Assembly: GCA_946965045.2 (NCBI GenBank)
Contig: OX337239.1
Span: 1-64,000 of the forward strand
Direction: 5' to 3'
DNA: 64,000 bases
From: Epithemia pelagica
Lineage: Eukaryota > Bacillariophyta > Bacillariophyceae > Surirellales > Surirellaceae
Shown in pieces: positions 19,401 to 28,326 of this stretch. The position numbers were made by a program, and so were the translations under genes. How positions within the stretch are numbered: position 1 is the stretch's first letter; each line of letters begins with the position of its first letter. The notes below the pieces were generated by a model. It was not told the origin of the DNA. It searched no databases and saw nothing but the letters and a program-made list of their open reading frames with translations.

Positions 19401-20260
19401 AGAAGTCTTTTGGGGTACGCAGTGAAGGTGAAAGTAGAAATCGCATTGGGAGTTCTTGCTCCATCAAAGACCAACAGCCTTGATCGGTAATTTGCTGGAA
19501 CCATCTGGACATGGAGGGCAGCCTGTGCTGTGAGCCAGTTTTCTCCTTGATGGTACAACAAATCAAAGAGTGGTTGATTGTCGATGATGTGTTTCAAGTT
19601 GATGGAGTCATATAAGAAATGCACTCGTTCCTTGAATGACCTTCCCTTGGGCCTGGATGGGTAAGGTTCGTCTTGGGCCAAGGGATGGAAAAGGGGTACG
19701 AAACACCCCATCATATCGGGGAGTACATGAAGAGTTGCTTGTAGTTGTGTGCTTGTTTTGAGTGAAGGGGCTTCTTGACAGGAATACTTGATCTGTAATG
19801 CCTTGAGGGAAATCATACGGCCACAGGTACTGATTTGTAGTTCCTCTTCTGTAGGGGAGGGAGCACCGCAGGTACGACCCGAGGACAAATGTCTGTACAC
19901 ATTTTGAAGTTTCAAGCTCCCAACAAGACAATGACATGAATAGCCCTTGACCTTTTCCCCCGTCATATATTCAGAGACACTTGAAATGTCTTGCATAACA
20001 CTTTGAGGGAGGGTCATTTGATGTTCTATCAGTGACTGGCTTTCAGAACGTGAGACAGACACACCATGGCCATTAAGGTGCCTTTGCATGGACCATAGAC
20101 TGGTTCCGAACGGTTTCCCACATAGGCGACACCCCATACCAAAGGGGGTCACTAGCGTGACATCGACAGCCTGTAGTTTGTTCTCTTCCTTTTTTTTCTT
20201 CGTTGGTCTCCTCCTTGATGGAGAAGGAGTCCCTGGCCCATTATTAGAGGGGGAAGCCAT
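16466..20260 (-). CDS. Zinc finger - tyrosine recombinase - RecQ-like helicase fusion, 1264 residues
   Basis: The longest copy of the family runs from ATG at 20,260 to a TAA at 16,466-16,468. A C2H2 finger (C44, C47, H61, H65) and a second Cys/His cluster (about residues 105-130) come first. The middle carries the residues expected of a tyrosine recombinase in order and spacing: Arg in SMRYTEIS (about 534), Lys in HSEKAF (about 561), Arg in QIRHLW (about 633), His in SGHS (about 665) and Tyr in DHYG (about 676). The helicase has GGGKS (about 756), DEIH (about 870), LSGSLP and a QALGRLRP motif VI (about 1060), followed by CNVCDVC and CCHC knuckles. The stop codon is part of the junction CCCTAA, so about 85 C-terminal residues present in the telomeric copy are missing. 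In fungi, RecQ helicases next to telomeres are known; I recall related N-terminal domains there, but homology is untested. Confidence 0.75.
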   Translation of the reverse strand: MASPSNNGPGTPSPSRRRPTKKKKEENKLQAVDVTLVTPFGMGCRLCGKPFGTSLWSMQRHLNGHGVSVSRSESQSLIEHQMTLPQSVMQDISSVSEYMTGEKVKGYSCHCLVGSLKLQNVYRHLSSGRTCGAPSPTEEELQISTCGRMISLKALQIKYSCQEAPSLKTSTQLQATLHVLPDMMGCFVPLFHPLAQDEPYPSRPKGRSFKERVHFLYDSINLKHIIDNQPLFDLLYHQGENWLTAQAALHVQMVPANYRSRLLVFDGARTPNAISTFTFTAYPKRLLPEFKKLLSFLCQSNHKLLPLTRDIPSLLAKLCLETVDSVQHHTTVMTYCAGRVVRGQEGSETLSVWSPSYIATMLSAILAMLRASICSMIYFMGRGYHEKASRLVENVQNSITVNFLASTIRRMRERESLTPSSRKVSIQDNYDILVDGFMFKFQKWSNVIPIIFDKLVASLCKVIKGNRWVNLLNRRYPLFVCWSSMGKTTMTLASGHNNYSQEDIVLQDDYDLCDIDVLASYLELAFHGTGLGSMRYTEISRSLFSDVRWHGGCVYYYSHSEKAFSVHHKGKNLIEHKLCMTLSRAYMVFRVLCELCHESLGCLVPVRNNRAFYMGDAVATIFGFEDRPDCTQIRHLWTSVSNVLFPQVDETAIHNQHTTQMVAEQSGHSYWTHRDHYGSLSGNTKEELFMIYHKALGEKLVQKETVIAKGLSDEQILLTLHKLFGPAANYTCDQQRDMLHYTCSEYERHGHFGLPCGGGKSMSWILPTTGVRLYGTKQQTTLVIVPYKFLAGYHDESMISTAKQTKVDVRSVTLTASDFSLGELPDVISDMKNLPDVVFMSLDAIWVLERNHSFILKEWVTAGKLGRIIVDEIHTIYSEIGFRTRLECLPRLAKYEVPIMTLSGSLPRRFLPPLMKYLALSKGTLDDMTISHSDRVLGSFPSGFRFSVVVDVAIRYKFKDFIQSTMNSFARLGHGIHVIVASKQLGMDVVASLEEMSLGPVEFVTSETTTSKQRDIAKRWSASAISILVSSTVALVGNENPKCHCVVVVGHLFSLMSVVQALGRLRPKQRTGTSSFVIFANKLSSTRQAAMEKEDMMNFHRLRELGVIDTSNEQDYMQIGTIKGLVDWDTERGKCRVVSLAGKFGSTYEQCNVCDVCIGRQKMIPVKVVGSQAKQKEEICTTQVNDAMLVLMTLKERCLVCGRRECQGDACLTKGCFNCGGDHFRRDCWFSDFLTNHYKGRICYKCLDYHERPGYQSHSLSNCP

Positions 20261-20911
20261 TGTCGATAGAGGTTTTGCTGAGAGTGTTCAAGAGACATCT
20301 TTCATCGTTCATCAAAGAAAGGGAGTGATGACCCTTTGCAGAATTGCATTGGGCCCAATTTACTGAACGAATGATGGGTAGGTACAAAGACCTAGAGGCA
20401 TAAACTAGGAATGGTCAAAATGGGATTTTGATGAGACCTAGTGATGGGTGGAATGAGATTTTTCTGTGAAATGCAAGCGTCATTTGGCGGGAAAAAAGAT
20501 TGTACAAAAAAGTTAGTTGGTCATTTGTGTACAAATATATGTCACTCATACACACATATTAGCTGGTTTGTTGTAACAAGGAAATTTTGTACAGCAAACC
20601 AGAGGAAATTCAATCTTACGTTGATTCTTCTATGTAGAGTAGGGCAAGACAAAAACCTAACTGGCAGAGCTCTGAAAAGTATTTGGCCAGTATAGAGCAT
20701 ATTGAATATGACGGCTTTTCGGGAGTGGTCAAAGGGGCATAGACAAGGCCACTGCTCAATCGCAACAAAAGCATAACAAATTGCAGCTCATCCGCAACAA
20801 ATCCTTGCTCATATGCAACAGGCACTATAGGATTTTGTGCTCATATGCACACGTTCAAATTCTACGGTCTCTAGTACTAAAAGCTCCCAAAAAAGTGAAA
20901 TATCCTTAGGG
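20261..20911 (-). repeat. 5' terminal region and presumed promoter of the recombinase-helicase element
   Basis: This 651-bp region lies directly upstream of the start codon at 20,260. The near-identical region 26,914-27,564 precedes the second copy of the gene, and both end exactly at TATCCTTAGGG. The distal 150 bp hold direct repeats of GCTCATATGCAACA and variants (CTCAATCGCAACA, CTCATCCGCAACA). No gene is seen in it. It is probably both the promoter and the element end that a recombinase would recognise. Confidence 0.7.
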
Positions 20912-21261
20912 TACAATGTTGTGAGACGGCGAGCTCGACATTTGTATTGTCCACTGAACCTGTTGATCTCCTTGTCTGGTTTGGCGAGTTCTTGGTTATC
21001 CGCCATAGTGCAATTTCCACAAAAGAAAAAACCACCACGGAAACGAGCAACTTGGCCTTGTCCGAAAACAGAACAAGGCTTGAATTCTTGATCTTTGAAG
21101 TTGTAACAAATCCGGGCAATTCTTTCGCCCTCGTTAAAGGCCTGTTCCACTGATACCCCTTTCTTCAGACGAGCGGCTCGTGTTTGTTGGTTGGGTGAGG
21201 GTGGGAGCAGCTGAATCTGCCAATCAGAACGACGAACAGGAGCAACATTCTTCGTAGCCAT
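20912..21261 (-). pseudogene. N-terminal fragment of another element gene (MATKNVAP family)
   Basis: The ORF starts with ATG at 21,261 (MATKNVAPVRRSDWQIQL) and stays open through the junction at 20,906-20,911, where CCCTAAGGAT reads P-K-D, before stopping at 20,809. Only about 117 residues belong to this gene; the rest is the next element's end. It has a possible CxxC (CGNC) but does not resemble the zinc finger N terminus of the long copy. The gene's own upstream region ends with the same kind of terminus, so a different gene travels between the same kind of ends. Confidence 0.5.
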
Positions 21262-21967
21262 TGTAAACTACAGAGAAGGGACTTGCCAACGGGTCGGTCT
21301 GTATACAAAGATTGCTTCAGCAAGGGGATTATGTGTTATGTGGTGAGATGGAGGAGCAATCCATGATACATCGTCAATTTCGACAAGTTGGGGTCATCGG
21401 ATGCTCCTTTTGGAAGAGAGGCCCAAACGAGGTTTCCCAATTGAAATTAGTGAATGAACAACGATTGACCTGCGACTCGTGGGAAATGCTGTATTCAAGT
21501 ATGTTTAGAAATAAATGTTGGGTGGGGTGGGCGATCGAGTAGGCCGACTGACTGTGGAGGTTCGTCCTCATATTTTGCTGCGAGCGTGAAGGCCAGTTTT
21601 GGGAGCGAAAATGAGCATCGTTGGAGGTGCGCTGGTGCTGATGTAACTATACAGTGCAGTAGAATTGTTATTACTCTAACAGATTGGATAGTTACATCAG
21701 AGTGACAGGTTGAGCATTGCTGTCGATAAGGCATCCTAAGTTGGATCGGATGGTTTTGGTGAAAAATTGGATGCTCGGGTTCTTATATTTAATAAAAAAG
21801 ACTTCCAAAGGCTAGGCTCGCGCGTGGGTTGGGAGTCCAACAGCTCGTAATGATACCTAGCTGTACCTATGGGAGCTCATATGCAAAATATGCAGCTCAA
21901 GTGCAACCTGTAGAAAGCTACGGGCTCTGGTACAAAAACTAGAATCTAGACCTAAATTTCCTTAGGG
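21262..21967 (-). repeat. 5' terminal region of the MATKNVAP-family element
   Basis: Upstream region of the fragment at 21,261. The end carries GCTCATATGCAAAATATGCAG and GCTCAAGTGCAACC, then ...CTAAATTTCCTTAGGG at 21,956-21,967. No coding sequence is supported. The terminus agrees with the other families although the interior is unrelated. Confidence 0.6.
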
Positions 21968-22761
21968 TCATTGTTACTAATGACTCTTTGCAGAATTGCA
22001 TTGGGTCTGATTAACACACCAACGAATGGTCATTTTTTGTTGGGCCTATTGAGATTTTCAGGTGAATGACCTTTACTTCCGAATGATTTTTGGCGCGAAG
22101 GGCCACGCCGGCGAGCTTTTCCCGCCAGACGAATGGGAAACAACTAAGAGTGCGGTAATGGCTAGTAGTCAAAGAAAACAAGGAGCCATACTCAATATGA
22201 GTGCTAGGAACTAAATCTAGGGGGGGCATAGGCAAGCTATCTGCTCATCCGCAACAATACTTAACAAAATGGCTGCTCATCCGCAACAAAATGCTCATAT
22301 GCAACAATCCACTGTGGAAATGGTTGCTCATATGCAACAGTAGATTTCTACGGGTCCTGGTACAAGTCAGTAAAAAAAAGTGCATTATCCTTAGGCCTAC
22401 GGACAGACACTTTCTCCTTAGGGCCAATTGAGGTTTTCAGTTGAAGATGTTTGGCGCGAAGGGGCACGCAGGCAAGCTTTTCGCGCCAAAAGAACGGGGG
22501 AACAACTAAGAGTGCGGTAATGGTTGGTAATGAATGAAATTCATGACTCATATTGAATATGAGTGCTTAGAAATTAGACTTGAGCGGGGCATAGACATTC
22601 TGTGCTCATCTGCACAACGGGCAGTGCTCTTTTGCAACAAAAGGCATATATATCAGTGCTCATATGCACAGATACTATAGCCCCTAGTGCTCATATGCAC
22701 ACGTTCAAATCCTACGGTGTCTAGTACTAAAGACACCCAAAAAAGGCAAATATCCTTAGGG
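21968..22761 (-). repeat. Three stacked element-end fragments with no genes
   Basis: 21,968-22,390 is a 5' terminal region cut just upstream of where its gene should start; CTTTGCAGAATTGCATTGGG matches 20,335-20,354. It ends ATTATCCTTAGGC. 22,391-22,423 is a 33-base scrap of the 3' end of the telomeric copy's family (GCCTACGGACAG...CTCCTTAGGG). 22,424-22,761 is a second copy of the 5' end at 16,123-16,471. Repeats of GCTCATATGCAACA occur in both larger pieces. Confidence 0.7.
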
Positions 22762-23274
22762 TAACCTGCTGCAGGGCAGCGGCATGGTAAATATTGAATT
22801 CTCAACTTGAATTATTGGGGTCCAGTTGGTTTCTTGCTGCATGGTTTCTCTTTGGGGCCTTGGCATGAAGCATCCACAATTCAGCTTGAAGAAAGTCTTG
22901 GCAATGACTTTGTCACTAGCGCAACAACCAGCAACGTGCTTCTCGCACAAAAGCTTCACATGAAACATCTTGTCACAGTCACTACAGAAATACTTGATTC
23001 TTGTATCATTTGACTCATGAATGAAACAATCAAACGGTTGGTTGTTGGCATTCTCCACAAGAGTGTGTATTTTGTTACCAAGATGTCTCCCAGGAAAGCG
23101 AAAGGACACCCCATGAATTTTGGAGCAGGTCTTGGCGTGGCGGGCAAGACACTTCATGTTTGCTCGGAAACCACCACCACAGAGCTTACAGACCAAGCCA
23201 CAGGGTGTGGCAAAGTCCACAAGCCCCAAGTAATCGTCAAACTCCATGGTGGCTGTTGTCGTTCCTATGGTCAA
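22756..23274 (-). pseudogene. N-terminal fragment of a third element gene family (MTIGTT family), 172 residues
   Basis: The ORF starts with ATG at 23,274 (MTIGTTTATMEFDDYLGL) and ends at a TAA that is part of the junction CCCTAA (22,756-22,761). Residues 23-48 (ATPCGLVCKLCGGGF...CLARHAKTC) align with VTPFGMGCRLCGKPF...MQRHLNGH of the long copy, so it is a divergent member. A second Cys/His cluster follows (FCSDCDKMFH...CEKHVAGC). The body of the gene is missing, cut at the junction. Confidence 0.65.
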
Positions 23275-23884
23275 AATAGGTTTGGGATGTATGACCCTTT
23301 GCAGCCAAAAAAGAGGCCCTAAAGAGGGTCATTCACCTCAAAAACTGAAAAGGCCCTAACACCAGAGATCATTCACCTCAAAATCTTTGAGCGACAAGAA
23401 GGAATATGGTTTACTATGGAGAGTTAATGTAGGTTTGCAAATCGACCTTCTTGTGGTCGAAATCGACCTTTTTGTGGTCGCACTAAAATTTCGCACGCAA
23501 CAATACAGTGATTCAAAATTGACCTTTTTGTGGTCGCGCATGTGATTCTACAGAATGAACTTAGTGCGCACGACAAAAAGGTCGATTTCTAGCAAAACCC
23601 TTAGGGTCATTCACCTCAAAAACTGAAAAGGCCCTAACACCAGAGATCATTCACCTCAAAATCTTTGAGCGACAAGAAGGAATATGGTTTACTATGGAGA
23701 GTTAATGTAGGTTTGCAAATCGACCTTCTTGTGGTCGAAATCGACCTTTTTGTGGTCGCACTAAAATTTCGCACGCAACAATACAGTGATTCAAAATTGA
23801 CCTTTTTGTGGTCGCGCATGTGATTCTACAGAATGAACTTAGTGCGCACGACAAAAAGGTCGATTTCTAGCAAAACCCTTAGGG
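23275..23884 (-). repeat. 5' terminal region of the MTIGTT family, with a perfect 278-bp tandem duplication
   Basis: The upstream region 23,275-23,606 ends AAAACCCTTAGGG. Its distal 278 bp are repeated head to tail at 23,607-23,884, with no difference I can see, and again ending AAAACCCTTAGGG. A third copy is at 25,574-25,851. The unit contains several GACCTTTTTGTGGTCG / AAAAAGGTCGATTT inverted motifs. No gene is seen; the short ORFs are shared by all three copies. Confidence 0.75.
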
Positions 23885-24640
23885 TCTTGGTCGATAGGGA
23901 TGGAGGAGTGAGGGATATGGGTGTACCAACTTGATGTCTCGGTCCTTCCAGTCAAGAATCAGTAGCAAATACAACAATCCAATAGGGTCTTGGTCGATAG
24001 AGATGGAAGAGGGAAGTATGGGGGCGCACCAACTTGGTGTCTCGGCCCTTCAACAGAACCACCAATCAAGATACAGCAATCCAATGGGGTCTTCTTGGTC
24101 GATGTAGATGAAGGAGGGATGGAGAGGGGTGCACCAACTTGGTATCTCAGCCCTTGTCCCAATCGGGAAGGAGTAGCAACACAGCAATCCAACAGGGTCT
24201 TGGTCGATAGAAATGGAGGGGTGAAGGAAATGGGTGCACCAACTTGGTGTCTTGGCCCTTGTTCCAATCGAGAAGGAGTAGCAACACAGCAATCCAACAG
24301 GGTCTTGGTTGATGGAAATGGAGGGGTGAAGGAAATGGGTGCACCAACTTGGTGTCTCGGCCCTTGTTCCAATTGAGAAGGGGTAGCAACACAGCAATCC
24401 AACAGGGTCTTGGTCGATGGAGATGGAGGGGTGAAGGAAGAGGGTGCACCAACTTGGTGTCTTTTGCCCTTTGTTCAATAGAATCCTCACCAATCCGACC
24501 GTTCAGATCGTTGAAAATGGTCTTCTGGGATAATAGGAGGGAAGAAGCAGCGGCAATCCAGCAATCCAACCAGTTTTGGTTGATGGAAATTGATGGGAGA
24601 ATGAAATGGGTGCACCAACTTGGTGTCTTCGCCCTTTTTC
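23885..24640. repeat. Minisatellite of ~100-110 bp units, open in both directions
   Basis: Units starting at GGGTCTTGGTCGAT recur at about 23,883, 23,986, 24,088, 24,197, 24,300 and 24,405, with degenerate ones beyond. Each contains GGTGCACCAACTTGGTGTCT and AGCAACACAGCAATCCAA. Because several units keep a length divisible by three, long repetitive ORFs exist on both strands; a repeat origin explains them better than a gene. Confidence 0.7.
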
Positions 24641-25468
24641 AAACAGAACCACCAATCCAGTCGTTCAGAGCGTTGAAAATTGTCTTGTGGGATGATAGGA
24701 GGGAAGAAATAGTTGCCAAACAGCGATCACATGGTTGGTTTTCATGGAAACAGAAGAAAATGATTAGTGGGCATATAGGAAAACGACAAAACGAACTCTC
24801 ACTGTTGTCTTGTCGACTTGGCTTACCTAGCACCTTTCCAATTTGAAAAAGGAAATGATTCTCTTTGTGTTTGCCTGTTTGTTGTAGCTGTTGTTGTTGT
24901 TGTTGCTGTTGTGTTGTTGTTGTTGTTGTTGTTGCTGCTGCTGTGTGTTTTTTGGGGCGTTGGGGGTTGGTGTGAGTTGGATGAGGCACTCTATGACTCT
25001 ATCGTCAAAAAGTGATCACAAAAGTGGGAGAGTATATCTTTTGTGTGGTTGTTGTGTGAGGAAAATCTAATTTTCAGCGTTCTTCTGTGATTTTGTGTCC
25101 ATTGTTCTTCGTATGTCACTGTGACGTGATTTGGTGGTGGAGGAGAAATTTGTGGGTCGCTTTTGGAGTTTACGTGCGACTGGAATACTAGGTGTTATAT
25201 GTGTAGCTAGTAGTTAGGTATCTAGGCAAAGGTTAGGCTCTGTGCACGCGTTTCCACATACAATAAACATGCTCACGCGGGTGTCAACACGTTTCACGCG
25301 TTGTCTACACGTTTCACGCGCATTCACGCGCAATCTGGAGCGCCACGCGCTTCGTACGCGCCAAATGCGCGTGATCCGTGTTCTGCGGGTGCTGCACGCG
25401 CCTATTGGGCGTGTGTCACGCGCCTGTTGGTGGAATTCCAGTCACTTATCTTCAAAAAACCTCCTTAG
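24641..25468. other. Non-coding, TTG/TGT microsatellite and CACGCG-rich stretch
   Basis: No gene is supported. A TTG-rich microsatellite lies at about 24,885-24,945. From 25,233 to 25,425 the motif CACGCG occurs about ten times. The segment ends AAAACCTCCTTAG (25,465-25,468) and joins the start of an MTIGTT-family element, so this junction shares TTAG but not TTAGGG. Confidence 0.5.
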
Positions 25469-25851
25469 ACGCAAGTAATCGTCAAACTCCATGGTGGCTG
25501 TTGTCGTTCCTATGGTCAAAATAGGTTTGGGACGTATGACCCTTTGCAGCCAAAAAAGAGGCCCTAAAGAGGGTCATTCACCTCAAAAACTGAAAAGGCC
25601 CTAACACCAGAGATCATTCACCTCAAAATCTTTGAGCGACAAGAAGGAATATGGTTTACTATGGAGAGTTAATGTAGGTTTGCAAATCGACCTTCTTGTG
25701 GTCGAAATCGACCTTTTTGTGGTCGCACTAAAATTTCGCACGCAACAATACAGTGATTCAAAATTGACCTTTTTGTGGTCGCGCATGTGATTCTACAGAA
25801 TGAACTTAGTGCGCACGACAAAAAGGTCGATTTCTAGCAAAACCCTTAGGG
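25469..25851 (-). repeat. Second copy of the MTIGTT-family 5' end, with its first ~15 codons
   Basis: Nearly identical to 23,230-23,606, including the ATG and the first codons of the MTIGTT gene, which is then cut. It ends AAAACCCTTAGGG at 25,846-25,851, the same terminus as at 23,601 and 23,879 but followed by a different sequence. Confidence 0.7.
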
Positions 25852-26913
25852 ACTCCAAACAGAAAGTGTCTCTGAACCCTCTTGCCCCCGGACAACTCTC
25901 CCCGCGCAGTAGGTCATGACTGTGGTATGATGCTGAACAGAATCCACTGTTTCTAAACACAGCTTTGCCAGTAAAGAGGGAATATCTCTAGTTAGTGGCA
26001 GAAGTTTGTGGTTGCTTTGACACAGGAACGAGAGCAATTTCTTGAACTCGGGGAGAAGTCTTTTGGGGTACGCAGTGAAGGTGAAAGTAGAAATCGCATT
26101 GGGACTTCTTGCTCCATCAAAGACCAACAGCCTTGATCGGTAATTTGCTGGAACCATCTGGACATGGAGGGCAGCCTGTGCTGTGAGCCAGTTTTCTCCT
26201 TGATGGTACAACAAATCAAAGAGTGGTTGATTGTCGATGATGTGTTTTAAGCTGATGGAGTCATATAAGAAATGCACTCGTTCCTTGAATGACCTTCCCT
26301 TGGGCCTGGATGGGTAAGATTCGTCTTGGGCCAAGGGATGGAAAAGGGGTACGAAACAACCCATCATATCGGGGAGTACATGAAGAGTTGCTTGTAGTTG
26401 TGTGCTTGTTTTGAGTGAAGGGGCTTCTTGACAGGAATACTTGATCTGTAATGCCTTGAGGGAAATCATACGGCCACAGGTACTGATTTGTAGTTCCTCT
26501 TCTGTAGGGGGGGGAGCACCGCAGGTACGACCCGAGGACAAATGTCTGTACACATTTTGAAGTTTCAAGCTCCCAACAAGACAATGACATGAATAGCCCT
26601 TGACCTTTTCCCCCGTCATATATTCAGAGACACTTGAAATGTCTTGCATAACACCTTGAAGGAGGGTCATTTGATGTTTTATCAGTGTCTGGCTTTCAGA
26701 ACGTGAGACAGACACACCATGGCCATTAAGGTGCCTTTGCATGGACCATAGACTGGTTCCGAACGGTTTCCCACATAGGCGACATCCCATACCAAAGGGG
26801 GTCACTAGCGTGACATCGACAGCCTGTAGTTTGTCCTCTTCCTTTTTTTTCTTTGTTGGTCTCCTCCTTGATGGAGAAGGAGTCCCTGGCCCATTATTAG
26901 AGGGGGAAGCCAT
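25846..26913 (-). pseudogene. N-terminal 355-residue fragment of the recombinase-helicase gene
   Basis: It begins with ATG at 26,913 and matches the first 355 residues of the long copy with only a handful of differences. It is cut inside LSVWSPSYIA: the DNA reads TGGAGTCCC then TAA, the stop being part of the junction CCCTAA. In the long copy the same place reads GGAGTCCCTCC, so the break lies exactly at a CCCT. The fragment keeps both N-terminal zinc clusters but none of the recombinase or helicase motifs. Confidence 0.8.
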
Positions 26914-27745
26914 TGTCGATAGAGGTTTTGCTGAGAGTGTTCAAGAGACATCTTTCATCGTTCATCAAAGAAAGGGAGTGATGACCCTTTGCAGAATTGC
27001 ATTGGGCCCAATTTACTGGACGAATGATGGGTAGGTACAAAGACCTAGAGGCATAAACTAGGAATGGTCAAAATGGGATTTTGATGAGAACTAGTGATGG
27101 GTGAAATGAGATTTTTCTGTGAAATGCCAGCGTCATTTGGCGGGAAAAAAGATTGTACAAAAAATTTAGTTGGTCATTTGTGTACAAATATAGGTCACTT
27201 GTACACACATATTAGCTGGTTTGTTGTAACAAGGAAATTTTGTACAGCAAACCAAAGGAAATTCAATCTTACGTTGATTCTTCTATGTAGAGTAGGGCAA
27301 GACAAAAACCTAACTGGCAGAGCTCTGAAAAGTATTTGGCCAGTATAGAGCATATTGAATATGACTGCTTTTGGGGAGTGGTCAAAGGGGCATAGACAAG
27401 GCCACTGCTCAATCGCAACAAAAGCATAACAAATTGCAGCTCATCCGCAACAAATCCTTGCTCATATGCAACAGGCACTATAGGATTTTGTGCTCATATG
27501 CACACGTTCAAATTCTACGGTCTCTAGTACTAAAAGCTCCCAAAAAAGTGAAATATCCTTAGGGCATAGGTAAATTCCTGGCTCAATCGCAACGGGGGTT
27601 ATGAAAAATTGCAGCTCATCTGCAAAATGAGCATAACAAATTTGCTCATATGCAACAAAGCACTGTAGGATATTCTGCTCATATGCACACGTTCAAATCC
27701 TACGGTCTCTAGTACTAAAACATGCCAAAAAAGGGGAAAATACTT
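26914..27745 (-). repeat. Two element 5' terminal regions
   Basis: 26,914-27,564 is the second copy of the 651-bp upstream region at 20,261-20,911, with the same end TATCCTTAGGG. 27,565-27,747 is the end of yet another element (GCTCATCTGCAAAA, GCTCATATGCAACA, GCTCATATGCACACG), finishing ATACTTAG at 27,747 and running straight into coding sequence of the next fragment. No genes are seen. Confidence 0.7.
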
Positions 27746-28326
27746 AGTGTGATTGGTGTGTTGAACAATCAAATCAAAGTGGACACTCCAGAGTCAGGGA
27801 GAGGGTCAGGAATGAAGACATTGATGCGGAAAAGGCTGAATCCTATCTGGCAAGGCTTACAAGAGAATGCATTGTGTGCAAGGAGGCAGGATGCAATGGT
27901 GAAAGCTGTCTGCCCTTTGGAGCATGCTTCAACTGTGGTCAGCCAGGTCACCAGAGAGGACAGTGCTGAGTCAATTTCCAAACAGTCTTGAGCAACAAGG
28001 CCTGCTTTTACTGCTTTGATGTGTTCAGCGGGCGCGGCTACAAGCAACACCATCCCAGTGCATGTCCTTTACAACGAAGATTGAAGCGGCTGATGATCGA
28101 TGTATATGAGTCAAGGAAGACCAATGGACAATCCAGAGCAATGACTGATTTCATGTCCGAAGTAACATGCGACAGCCATTCGTTTCATGCTTTTCTGTGT
28201 CAGAGTGTTGAACAACGGATGGGCATGACAGTGACACAGACACCTCATGCAACCACAGCAGCCAGACCATCTGTGGCACGACCAGCTCTACCAAGGAATC
28301 CATATGCAAAGAAAGCATTCAATTAG
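27746..28326 (+). pseudogene. C-terminal fragment of the recombinase-helicase gene, with a stop
   Basis: Nearly identical to 1,956-2,538 of the telomeric copy and in the same orientation. It begins inside the CxxC cluster of the helicase C terminus (reading TGTGATTGGTGTG) and includes the CCHC knuckle. After the knuckle the reading GACAGTGC is followed by TGA where the other copy has CGA, so the frame is broken near 27,967; it reopens and continues to AAKKAFN and a TAG at 28,326. Confidence 0.75.

Noticed and set aside
16466-20260. Standard Crypton element
   Set aside because: A recombinase is present, but there is no sign of the usual Crypton C-terminal DNA-binding domain, and the helicase half is not part of Cryptons as known to me.
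23959-24569. Repetitive ORFs of 128-147 residues on both strands
   Set aside because: They arise from a minisatellite, have no unique ends, and are open on both strands alike.
16466-27564. Ordinary interstitial telomere arrays
   Set aside because: Each site has only one TTAGGG unit, always at a repeat boundary, so these are not remnants of long arrays.
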